DNA of 5,851 nucleotides from an uncultured Clostridia bacterium (GTDB taxonomy: Bacteria > Bacillota > Clostridia > TANB77 > CAG-508): positions 1 through 5,851 of the forward strand of contig CANQFW010000077.1 of NCBI GenBank assembly GCA_947599995.1. Direction: 5' to 3'. The position numbers and the translations under genes are program-made. The first letter of the stretch is position 1. Each line of letters opens with the position of its first letter. Shown here in pieces: positions 1 to 5,753 of the stretch. The notes beneath the pieces were generated by a model. It was not told the origin of the DNA. It was given only the letters and a program-made list of their open reading frames with translations, and searched no databases.

Positions 1-3
1 ACT

Positions 4-2607
4 ATGAGCAAAAAATATGAAATCGTAGACAGCGTAGAATCATTAAAAACAACAATTACAAAAGTAAAAAAGGCGCAAGAAGAATTTGCCAAATTTAGCC
101 AAGAACAAGTAGATAAAATATTTTTAGCAGCAGCCACAGCTGCAAACCAAGCAAGAATTCCACTTGCTAAAATGGCAGTAGAAGAAACAGGAATGGGAAT
201 AGTAGAAGATAAAGTAATAAAAAATCACTTCGCATCAGAATACATTTACAATAAATACAGAAATGAAAAAACATGTGGAGTAATAGAAGAAGATAAATCA
301 TATGGGATTAGAAAAATAGCAGAACCAATAGGCCTAATTGCCGCTGTAATTCCAACAACAAATCCAACATCGACAGCTATATTTAAAACATTAATATGCT
401 TAAAAACAAGAAATGGTATAATAATTAGTCCACATCCTAGAGCTAAAAATTCTACAATAGAAGCAGCAAAAGTAGTGCTTGAAGCCGCTGTCAAGGCAGG
501 AGCACCGGAAGGAATAATTTCGTGGATAGATGTTCCATCTTTAGAACTTACAAACACTTTAATGCAATCTGCAGACACAATTTTAGCAACAGGCGGACCT
601 GGAATGGTAAAGAGTGCTTATTCAAGCGGAAAGCCAGCATTAGGAGTTGGAGCTGGAAACACGCCAGCAGTTATTGATGACACAGCTGATATAATTTTAG
701 CAGTAAATTCAATAATTCACTCAAAAACATTTGATAATGGTATGATTTGCGCATCTGAACAATCTGTTATTGTATTAGATAACATTTATGATGAGGTAAA
801 AAAAGAATTTGAGAAGAGAGGATGTTATTTTCTAAATCCAGAAGAAACAGAAAAAGTAAGAAAAACTATAATTATAAATGGAGCTTTAAATTCTAAAATA
901 GTTGGACAGAAAGCTCATACTATAGCAGAATTAGCAGATGTTAAAGTACCTAAAACAACAAAAATACTAATAGGAGAGGTTGAATCTGTAGAGATTTCAG
1001 AAGAATTTGCACATGAAAAATTATCTCCTGTATTAGCAATGTATAAAGCAAAAAACTTTGAGGACGCCATTTCAAAAGCTTCAAAGTTAATAGACGATGG
1101 AGGAATTGGACACACATCATCACTATATGTAAATGCTGAGAAAGAAATAGATAAAATAGAAAAATTTTATTCAAATATGAAAACATGTAGAGTTTTAATA
1201 AATACACCATCATCTCAAGGTGGAATTGGAGACTTATATAACTTTAAACTAACGCCATCATTAACACTTGGATGTGGTTCATGGGGAGGTAACTCTGTTT
1301 CAGAAAATGTAGGAATAAAGCATTTATTAAATATTAAAACTGTTGCTGAGAGGAGAGAAAATATGCTTTGGTTTAGAGCACCTGAGAAGGTTTATGTAAA
1401 AAGAGGTTGCTTGCCTGTGGCCTTAGAAGAATTAAAATATGTATTAGATAAAAAAAGAGTATTTATAGTAACAGATAATTTTCTTTACGAAAATGGTTAC
1501 ACAAAACCAATAACAGATAAATTAGATGAACTTGGAATTGCCCACGCAACATTTTCAAATGTAGCACCAGACCCAACTTTGGCTTGCGCAATAGAAGGAG
1601 CAAATATAATTAAAGCATTTAAGCCAGATTGTATAATTGCTGTGGGTGGTGGATCAGCAATGGACGCTGGAAAAATCATGTGGGTTATGTATGAACACCC
1701 AGAAGTAGATTTTATGGATATGGCAATGAGATTCATGGATATAAGAAAAAGAGTTTATACTTTCCCTAAAATGGGTGAAAAGGCTTACTTTATTGCTGTC
1801 CCAACATCAGCAGGAACAGGTTCCGAAGTCACACCTTTTGCCGTTATAACAAACGAAAAAACAGGTATAAAATATCCACTAGCTGACTATGAATTATTAC
1901 CAAAAATGGCAATAGTAGACTGTAATATGATGATGAATGCACCTAAAGGATTAACATCTGCATCTGGAATTGACGCAGTTACTCACGCATTAGAAGCATA
2001 TGCCTCAATGATGGCAACAGAATACACAGATGGATTAGCAATACAGGCTCTAAAAATAATTTTTGAATATTTGCCAAGAGCGTATGAAAATGGAGCAAAT
2101 GATCCTGAAGCTAGAGAAAAAATGGCAAATGCAGCAACAATGGCTGGTATGGCTTTTGCAAATGCATTTCTTGGAATTTCACACTCTTTAGCGCATAAAC
2201 TTGGAGCATATCACCACATTCCTCATGGTATTGCAAATGCATTAGTAATTGATGAAGTATTAAGATTCAATAGTGTAGATGTGCCAACTAAGATGGGAAC
2301 ATTCCCACAATATGATCATCCAAAAACTTTAAGAAGATATGCTGAAATTGCAGAATCATTGGGAATAAAAGGAAAAAATGACGAAGAAAGCTTAGAAAAT
2401 TTAATAAACAAAATTGATGAATTAAAAGAAAAAATAGGAATTAAGAAAACTATAAAAGATTACGGAGTTTCAGAAGAAGACTTCTTAGCAAGCATAGACA
2501 AAATGTCAGAAGATGCATTTGATGATCAATGTACAGGAGCAAATCCAAGATATCCACTAATTAGTGAACTTAAAGAGATATATTTGAAAGCATTTTATGG
2601 AGAATAA
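4..2607 (+). CDS. adhE: Bifunctional acetaldehyde-CoA / alcohol dehydrogenase AdhE
   Basis: Full-length AdhE of 867 aa, close to the usual 860-890. It reduces acetyl-CoA to acetaldehyde and then to ethanol, using NADH at both steps, and so reoxidises NADH in cytoplasmic mixed-acid or ethanol fermentation. Residues 1 to about 450 are the CoA-acylating aldehyde dehydrogenase domain, with the catalytic Cys249 in MICASEQ. From about W456 (WFRAPEKVYVK) comes the iron-dependent alcohol dehydrogenase domain, with the nucleotide-binding GGGSxxDxxK at 548-557. By alignment with E. coli AdhE from memory, the Fe ligands are D657, H661, H727 and H741, all present. No active-site residue appears lost, so the enzyme should work. 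AdhE proteins of this family assemble into helical filaments (spirosomes). The ATG is three bases from the window edge, so its ribosome binding site and promoter cannot be seen. It fits as the start because the protein begins where family members begin. No gene follows closely, so adhE is probably transcribed alone or ends its operon. Confidence 0.98.
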   Translation: MSKKYEIVDSVESLKTTITKVKKAQEEFAKFSQEQVDKIFLAAATAANQARIPLAKMAVEETGMGIVEDKVIKNHFASEYIYNKYRNEKTCGVIEEDKSYGIRKIAEPIGLIAAVIPTTNPTSTAIFKTLICLKTRNGIIISPHPRAKNSTIEAAKVVLEAAVKAGAPEGIISWIDVPSLELTNTLMQSADTILATGGPGMVKSAYSSGKPALGVGAGNTPAVIDDTADIILAVNSIIHSKTFDNGMICASEQSVIVLDNIYDEVKKEFEKRGCYFLNPEETEKVRKTIIINGALNSKIVGQKAHTIAELADVKVPKTTKILIGEVESVEISEEFAHEKLSPVLAMYKAKNFEDAISKASKLIDDGGIGHTSSLYVNAEKEIDKIEKFYSNMKTCRVLINTPSSQGGIGDLYNFKLTPSLTLGCGSWGGNSVSENVGIKHLLNIKTVAERRENMLWFRAPEKVYVKRGCLPVALEELKYVLDKKRVFIVTDNFLYENGYTKPITDKLDELGIAHATFSNVAPDPTLACAIEGANIIKAFKPDCIIAVGGGSAMDAGKIMWVMYEHPEVDFMDMAMRFMDIRKRVYTFPKMGEKAYFIAVPTSAGTGSEVTPFAVITNEKTGIKYPLADYELLPKMAIVDCNMMMNAPKGLTSASGIDAVTHALEAYASMMATEYTDGLAIQALKIIFEYLPRAYENGANDPEAREKMANAATMAGMAFANAFLGISHSLAHKLGAYHHIPHGIANALVIDEVLRFNSVDVPTKMGTFPQYDHPKTLRRYAEIAESLGIKGKNDEESLENLINKIDELKEKIGIKKTIKDYGVSEEDFLASIDKMSEDAFDDQCTGANPRYPLISELKEIYLKAFYGE

Positions 2608-2639
2608 AATAATAAATAATGTTTTCAATTATATTTACA

Positions 2640-2682
2640 CTCTAGGAAAGTCATCGTTAAAAACGATAGACCTGATGTAGAG
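2640..2682 (+). promoter_or_regulatory. Possible cis-acting RNA structure covering a Shine-Dalgarno site
   Basis: An outer stem CTCTA (2640-2644) / TAGAG (2678-2682) encloses an internal loop GGAAA / CTGATG. Inside that is a 9-bp stem GTCATCGTT (2650-2658) / AACGAT-A-GAC (2662-2671), with one bulged A and an AAA loop. The 3' side of the outer stem contains the AGAGG that would serve the ATG at 2690, so folding would hide that ribosome binding site. ACGATAG (2663-2669) can also pair with CTATCGT (2753-2759) downstream, giving a competing fold. I match it to no known riboswitch class. The pairings are seen in the sequence; a regulatory role is inference, and chance pairing in AT-rich DNA is possible. 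Confidence 0.25.
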
Positions 2683-2692
2683 GAAAAATATG

Positions 2693-2749
2693 CGAACGTT
2701 ACAAATTCTAAAAGCAATGCTTTGTAGAATTTGTAACGTTCGTTTATTT
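2693..2749 (+). terminator. Strong 50-nt hairpin after adhE, probable (bidirectional) terminator
   Basis: The arms 2693-2710 and 2725-2742 are perfect 18-bp inverted repeats. The stem continues with AAAGC/GCTTT, a single bulged G at 2724 and a 3-nt AAT loop: 23 bp in all. On the + strand it is followed by TTTATTT, which would let it end the adhE transcript 86 nt after the stop codon. On the minus strand it is followed by a TTTTT stretch (complement of 2684-2688), so it could act in both directions. It is longer and more perfect than a typical intrinsic terminator. A 25-codon ORF (ATG 2690, TAA 2765-2767, AGAGG at 2679-2683) reads straight through the hairpin. I think that ORF is more likely incidental than a gene. 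Confidence 0.55.
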
Positions 2750-2773
2750 GCACTATCGTGCGTCTAAAGAACA

Positions 2774-2800
2774 CTTATATATCTTTATATACTTTATATA
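2774..2800. repeat. Short 9-bp tandem repeat
   Basis: Two exact copies of CTTTATATA (2783-2791 and 2792-2800) are preceded by a degenerate copy CTTATATAT (2774-2782). It is low-complexity AT sequence, so slippage is the simplest origin. No function is evident. Confidence 0.5.
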
Positions 2801-2803
2801 AAA

Positions 2804-2878
2804 GAAAAAATAACTAAATTAAAGCATGGAGAACTTACCGAAAATGAAGTTTATAAGTGGATTGAGAAAACTAAGTAA
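2804..2878 (+). pseudogene. Possible 3' tail of a lost gene
   Basis: One frame ends in a natural-looking hydrophilic C-terminus, KLKHGELTENEVYKWIEKTK followed by TAA at 2876-2878. The frame is open back to a stop at 2765-2767 but has no ATG, and no ribosome binding site is near. Upstream it dissolves into the TATA-rich tandem repeat. The composition looks like the last helix of a small globular protein, but I cannot assign a family. It may be the remnant of a gene deleted between adhE and the restriction gene, or chance coding. Confidence 0.2.
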
Positions 2879-2926
2879 TTTTGAGCAAAAAATTATCAAT
2901 AATATGTAGTAAAATTTTAAATTTAA

Positions 2927-2935
2927 TGGTATAAT
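2927..2935 (+). promoter_or_regulatory. Extended -10 promoter for the small ORF and restriction gene
   Basis: TGGTATAAT is a perfect extended -10 element (TGn + TATAAT). The -35 region at optimal spacing (TAGTAA, 2907-2912) is weak, as is common when an extended -10 is present. Transcription would start near 2942, about 20 nt before the ATG at 2963 and about 120 nt before the restriction gene. It lies after the adhE hairpin, so the downstream pair has its own transcription start. Confidence 0.6.
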
Positions 2936-2962
2936 AAAAATGTATTGAAATAGAGGAAAATT

Positions 2963-3115
2963 ATGAATAATATAGATTATCGTATACAGCCACATTTAAT
3001 TGAAGTGGCTGATTATGATAATATAGAAACACCTGTTATAAGTAATAAAAGGAGGAAAATATGCCAAATAAGAATTACTATAGAGTGGTTTTATCTAATG
3101 ATTTTTTGGGATTAA
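2963..3115 (+). CDS. Small 50-aa ORF overlapping the restriction gene start
   Basis: A 50-codon ORF starts with ATG six bases after TAGAGG (2951-2956), just downstream of a good promoter. It ends with TAA inside the restriction gene, overlapping it by 55 nt in another frame. Residues 1 to about 28 (beginning MNNIDYRIQPHLIEV) are ordinary, mildly acidic protein sequence. Residues 29-32 are encoded by the next gene's Shine-Dalgarno and its surroundings, and the tail is hydrophobic/aromatic. Ribosomes translating it would pass over the restriction gene's start and could open it, giving translational coupling. It could be a leader peptide, a small control protein, or the remnant start of a displaced gene. 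I recognise no family. Confidence 0.4.
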   Translation: MNNIDYRIQPHLIEVADYDNIETPVISNKRRKICQIRITIEWFYLMIFWD

Positions 3116-4629
3116 GTAAAGAAATAAGTGCTCCTACAAGATATGAATTAGATAGAAAAGTAGAAAATCAAAAAAGAATATGGGATGAAAGAGTCCAAAG
3201 AGAATTGATTAAACAAGATAAGGAACAAATGAAATTAAAAGCAGAGAAATTAACTAAGATTGATGAAAATAAAATGGCAGAATATAGGAATATTTTGCAA
3301 AATATATCTATACATACTAGTACGGAGTACTATAATAGTTTAATTGATTATTCTACATTTAATGATTTCTCAAGTAAATTATTAATACCTACTTTAAATC
3401 AAGTGAAAGAAGAATTGCAAGTTCCTAAACAAAGCTTATGGGAGTTTTTATTTAAAAGAAAGAAGGTATTAAGATTAAATAAAGAAGAAGAGGCTAAAAA
3501 AACATATAATGATAGATATGAAAAATATAAAGAAAATTTAAATAAAGAGAAAGAAGCTTATGAAAAATATAAGCAGTTATTTATAGAAGAACAAAACAAG
3601 AAAAATAATTTAGTGAAAGAAGATAAAGAAAAATTTATAAATCATAATCTAGAACAAATAGAAAAATATTTTGAATATGTGCTTGAAAAAAGTGAATTTC
3701 CAAAAGAATTTATAAAGCATTATGAACTACAATATATTCCAGAGACAAAGAATTTAATAATTTCATACTATTTACCTAATGCTGAAATTGTTCCTAAAAT
3801 AATACAACATAAGTATGTAAGTGCAAGGAATGAAATAGATGAAATTATTTTAACGGATAAAAAATTCGAAAAATTTTATAATGATGTAATATATATGTGC
3901 TGTTTAAAGACTATTAAAGAAATCTTTGAATCAGATGATTTAGACAATTTAGATAACATAGTATATAATGGTTGGATAAAGTATATAGATAAAAGCACAG
4001 GTCAAGATGCAAATAGTTGTATAATAACTGTAGAAACAAGTAAAGAAAAATTTTCTAATATTAATTTAGAAAATATAGATTATAAACAATGTATAAAAGG
4101 ATTAAAAGGTATTTTTGCCCCTAGTATTTTATCTTTAACACCTGTTACGCCATATATGAATATAAATAGGGAAGATTCTAGATTTATTGAAAGTAGAGAA
4201 GCATCAAATATTACCTTAGATGGATTTAATTTAGCGACTATGCCATGGGAAGATTTTGAATATTTTGTAAGAGAACTATTCGATAAAATGTTTAATGTAA
4301 ATGGAGGAGAAGTTAAGGTTACTCAAGCTAGTCACGATGGTGGAGTAGATGCCATAGCATTTGATGATGATCCTATTCGAGGCGGAAAATTTGTTATCCA
4401 GGCAAAAAGGTATAATAATGTAGTTCCTGTATCTGCTGTAAGAGATTTATATGGAACAATGATTCATGAAGGTGCTACTAAAGGAATTTTAGTGACAACG
4501 AGTTTTTATGGAAAAGAAGCATATGACTTCGCACAAGATAAACCTATAACATTAATTGATGGACAAGCTTTATTAGGTTTATTAAATAAATATGGATATA
4601 ATAATTTGACAATAAAAATTAACAAATAG
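3061..4629 (+). CDS. Mrr-type restriction endonuclease (PD-(D/E)xK) with coiled-coil N-terminal region
   Basis: A 522-aa predicted cytoplasmic DNA-cleaving enzyme. The C-terminal domain, from W396 (PWEDFEYFVRELF) to about 515, is an Mrr-like catalytic domain. It has an acidic helix (E400/E405), catalytic Asp430 in SHDGGVDAIA and Q447-A-K449, the QxK form of the (D/E)xK motif typical of the Mrr branch. SAVRDLYG and KGILVTTSFYG follow, both usual for the family. Residues 28-78 and about 139-205 are Lys/Glu-rich and helical, likely coiled coil. About 215-375 is a separate conserved-looking region (NGWIKYIDKSTGQ at 303-315) that I recall from other annotated restriction endonucleases. The ATG follows AAAAGGAGG with a 5-nt spacer, an excellent site that fixes the start. 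No methyltransferase or specificity subunit is adjacent, which suggests a solitary type IV-like enzyme acting on modified or foreign DNA. The substrate is unknown. All catalytic residues are present, so it is probably active. Confidence 0.88.
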   Translation: MPNKNYYRVVLSNDFLGLSKEISAPTRYELDRKVENQKRIWDERVQRELIKQDKEQMKLKAEKLTKIDENKMAEYRNILQNISIHTSTEYYNSLIDYSTFNDFSSKLLIPTLNQVKEELQVPKQSLWEFLFKRKKVLRLNKEEEAKKTYNDRYEKYKENLNKEKEAYEKYKQLFIEEQNKKNNLVKEDKEKFINHNLEQIEKYFEYVLEKSEFPKEFIKHYELQYIPETKNLIISYYLPNAEIVPKIIQHKYVSARNEIDEIILTDKKFEKFYNDVIYMCCLKTIKEIFESDDLDNLDNIVYNGWIKYIDKSTGQDANSCIITVETSKEKFSNINLENIDYKQCIKGLKGIFAPSILSLTPVTPYMNINREDSRFIESREASNITLDGFNLATMPWEDFEYFVRELFDKMFNVNGGEVKVTQASHDGGVDAIAFDDDPIRGGKFVIQAKRYNNVVPVSAVRDLYGTMIHEGATKGILVTTSFYGKEAYDFAQDKPITLIDGQALLGLLNKYGYNNLTIKINK

Positions 4630-4646
4630 GATTAGGGAGAAATAAA

Positions 4647-4718
4647 ATGAGTAGTAATAAAATATCTGAAAAGTATTCAATCTCAGATTTTTTGTGCAAA
4701 ATTATAAAAATATTGTAA
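4647..4718 (+). CDS. Doubtful 23-aa ORF after the restriction gene
   Basis: ATG at 4647 follows AGGGAGA (4634-4640) at a reasonable distance, 17 nt after the restriction gene's stop. It reads 23 codons (MSSNKISEKYSISDF and onward) to TAA at 4716-4718. The ribosome binding site and close spacing argue for a real start in the same operon. The tiny size suggests either a small peptide or the surviving 5' end of a truncated gene. A possible terminator hairpin lies inside it, which argues against it. No family recognised. Confidence 0.25.
   Translation: MSSNKISEKYSISDFLCKIIKIL
4664..4693 (+). terminator. Weak terminator-like hairpin after the restriction gene
   Basis: ATCTGA (4664-4669) pairs with TCAGAT (4683-4688) across a 13-nt loop and is followed directly by TTTTT (4689-4693). 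The stem is short and AT-rich, so termination would be inefficient. It is the only candidate I see for ending the restriction transcript before the maf remnant. Confidence 0.3.
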
Positions 4719-4721
4719 TAT
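4692..4721 (+). promoter_or_regulatory. Weak candidate promoter upstream of the maf remnant
   Basis: TTGTGC (4692-4697) and TAATAT (4716-4721) are separated by 18 nt. Such matches occur easily by chance in AT-rich DNA. It is listed because the region between the restriction gene and maf otherwise has no promoter candidate. A further 126 nt would lie between it and the maf start. Confidence 0.2.
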
Positions 4722-4815
4722 GAAAGAAAATAATATAGAATGTAAAAAGTAACAAATGAAAGAAGGTATTTTAATTTGAAAGAAATTAAAAAGCTTTCAT
4801 TTCTATGTGTGCCTT

Positions 4816-4829
4816 GCGAGCGAAGCGAG
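4816..4829. repeat. GC-rich GCGAG-CGAA-GCGAG motif
   Basis: Two direct copies of GCGAG flank CGAA, forming a sharply GC-rich 14-mer in very AT-rich DNA, just before the maf start at 4848. From general experience, GAGCGAAGCGAG-like words recur in intergenic DNA of many low-GC genomes. Within this window it occurs once. It may be a dispersed repeat unit or protein-binding site. Confidence 0.4.
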
Positions 4830-4847
4830 AAAGGAATGGAATTTAAA

Positions 4848-5102
4848 ATGAAGATTATATTAGCATCAAAATCACCAAGAAGAAAAGAACTATTAAGTTT
4901 AATAGTGTCAAAATTTGATGTAATAGCAAGTGATGTAGATGAAAAGCTAGAAGATGGTTTAACTTTACAAGAACAAGTTATAAGATTATCTTATATGAAA
5001 GCCAAAAACGTATATGAAAAAACTCAAGGAAATAGAATTGTAATTGGATCAGATACTATTTATCTTCTGCACAGATTAAAGCACCAATTTCTTCCTCTCT
5101 AA
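4848..5102 (+). pseudogene. maf: Truncated maf (nucleotide pyrophosphatase) gene, N-terminal part only
   Basis: The reading frame from ATG 4848 is clearly the Maf/Ham1-fold nucleoside triphosphate pyrophosphatase family, which hydrolyses non-canonical or pyrimidine NTPs and is linked to septum and division control. It opens with MKIILASKSPRRKELL, the family signature, and runs to GSDTI at residues 67-71 with the catalytic Asp69. Family members are about 190 aa. Here the similarity stops dead at about 5057-5060, the frame then reads YLLHRLKHQFLPL, and it ends at 5100-5102. The second half is not found elsewhere in the window, so the gene should be non-functional. I prefer 4848 as start because Maf proteins begin there and GGA at 4838-4840 is well placed. 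A TTG at 4776 (AGAAGG upstream) would add 24 residues that read through the GCGAG motif. Deletion, inversion or an assembly join could explain the break. Confidence 0.8.
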
Positions 5103-5148
5103 AATCTAACCAATCTTTCAAAATATCATCATTAGAAGGTATTGTCAA
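5056..5148 (-). pseudogene. Unidentified minus-strand gene fragment abutting the maf break
   Basis: On the minus strand one frame reads 30 residues of natural-looking protein (TIPSNDDILKDWLDF, then REEEIGALICAEDK) to TAG at 5056-5058, exactly at the maf breakpoint. There is no ATG. A TTG at 5146-5148 is the only start-like codon, an in-frame TGA lies immediately before it, and I see no ribosome binding site. It looks like the C-terminal end of a gene whose upstream part is missing. I do not recognise the family, and chance coding cannot be excluded. Confidence 0.35.
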
Positions 5149-5157
5149 TCAATACAT

Positions 5158-5186
5158 AAGAGAGTAGCTTGACTATTCTCTTTTTT
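5158..5186 (+). terminator. Intrinsic terminator, + strand
   Basis: AAGAGAGTAG (5158-5167), loop CTTGA, then CTATTCTCTT (5173-5182) form a 10-bp stem with one G-T pair. It runs into a stretch of T that ends at 5186. It reads in the maf direction and may be the original terminator of the transcript now broken at maf. Confidence 0.65.
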
Positions 5187-5221
5187 AAAAAGAAAAAAGA
5201 TGAACAAAACTGCTCATCTTT
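5187..5221 (-). terminator. Intrinsic terminator for the minus-strand membrane protein gene
   Basis: AAAGATGA (5196-5203) pairs with TCATCTTT (5214-5221), extended past an A/C mismatch by CA/TG around an AAAC loop. On the minus strand it is followed by a T-rich tail, TTTTTTC and TTTTT. It lies about 50 nt after the stop of the membrane protein gene and faces the + strand terminator back to back. Confidence 0.7.
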
Positions 5222-5268
5222 CCCTAAAACCCAACTTATTTATTTTCCCTGTTGCATATCCATAATTA

Positions 5269-5622
5269 TTACTTTTTTTCGCTGTCTTCAGCTTGATCTC
5301 TTTCTTCTTTGTCCCGTTCTTCATCAGGAGTTATATCTTTTGCCATCTTCAAGCTAGAAAAATCTAAAGCAATATTTAAAGCAAAACTTAAAGCACAAAA
5401 GATGTAGCCTCCAATACTATATGCAGACCCATCTAAAACTATAGCAAAAATAGTCTGCAAGATGAAAAGAAAGCACAAAGCTGAAGAAAAAACAATCCGA
5501 ATTTTGATGTTTTTCAAGCTGCCATACTCTTTCTTTCCTGACAACAACCAAATAAAGATTAAGTAAGCATAAACCAAAGTAACTGTGAATAACCCTAAAA
5601 TTGTATAAATTATATCTAACAT
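5269..5622 (-). CDS. Small hypothetical membrane protein, three TM segments
   Basis: 117 aa, no family recognised. Three hydrophobic helices are visible: about 4-27, 41-63 and 68-88. A KKEYGS loop (30-35) with further basic residues separates TM1 from TM2. The C-terminus (95-117) is extremely charged, with repeated D/E/R/K ending in EKK. By the positive-inside rule, the basic loop and charged tail should be cytoplasmic and the N-terminus outside. There is no signal peptide cleavage site. AGGAGG (plus-strand CCTCCT, 5633-5638) lies 10 nt before the ATG at 5620-5622 and supports this start. It has its own -35/-10 promoter and a terminator, so it is a single-gene transcription unit downstream of a toxin gene. 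A link to the toxin is only positional. It is probably a real gene, because start signals, promoter and terminator all agree. Confidence 0.75.
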   Translation of the reverse strand: MLDIIYTILGLFTVTLVYAYLIFIWLLSGKKEYGSLKNIKIRIVFSSALCFLFILQTIFAIVLDGSAYSIGGYIFCALSFALNIALDFSSLKMAKDITPDEERDKEERDQAEDSEKK

Positions 5623-5678
5623 AATAATTAAACCTCCTGAAGTTTATTTTCAATAAGTTCTTGGGTTTTGTTGAATAA

Positions 5679-5696
5679 ATCTGCTAATTATCAGAT
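5679..5696. promoter_or_regulatory. Near-palindrome in the leader of the membrane protein gene
   Basis: ATCTGCTAATTATCAGAT matches its own reverse complement at 16 of 18 positions; only the pair at positions 6 and 13 fails. It lies about 20-35 nt downstream of the predicted minus-strand transcription start, where a repressor dimer could bind. Operator function is inference. Confidence 0.25.
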
Positions 5697-5721
5697 ATAA
5701 AATCAACAGGGTTATACTAAT

Positions 5722-5750
5722 ATTATACAACAAATAAGTCTATTTTTCAA
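5722..5750 (-). promoter_or_regulatory. Sigma-A-type promoter for the membrane protein gene
   Basis: Read on the minus strand this is TTGAAA (plus 5745-5750), a 17-nt spacer and TATAAT (plus 5722-5727): a 5/6 and a 6/6 match at ideal spacing. Transcription should start near 5715, leaving a leader of about 90 nt before the ATG at 5622. The -35 box begins only 4 nt after the toxin gene's stop codon. Confidence 0.75.
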
Positions 5751-5753
5751 ATT

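Noticed and set aside
246..1736. Several open frames of 66-110 codons within adhE, mostly on the opposite strand
   Set aside because: They lie wholly inside the conserved adhE frame, lack convincing ribosome binding sites and have compositions expected of antisense or out-of-frame translation.
2645..2690. Hammerhead ribozyme-like words: GTC, CTGATG and GGAAAA in suggestive order
   Set aside because: Four extra bases separate the stem from CTGATG, the base after CTGATG is T rather than A, stem II would be almost absent, and the flanks cannot form stem III. The core is not met.
2690..2767. 25-codon ORF with AGAGG upstream, considered as a gene
   Set aside because: Most of it is the inverted repeat of the hairpin, so its sequence is dictated by the palindrome. 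It is not listed as a gene and is mentioned only under the hairpin and in the findings.
4776..4847. TTG start giving maf 24 extra N-terminal residues
   Set aside because: AGAAGG is well spaced, but Maf proteins begin at the MKIILAS motif, and the extension reads through a GC-rich repeat word and has no family counterpart.
5169..5357. 62-codon + strand frame across the two terminators
   Set aside because: It is a low-complexity F/K/L-rich translation of terminator T-runs and of the antisense of the membrane protein gene, with no ribosome binding site.
5417..5653. 78-codon minus-strand frame overlapping the membrane protein gene
   Set aside because: It is an alternative frame of that gene, and the AGGAGG and promoter spacing favour the ATG at 5622.
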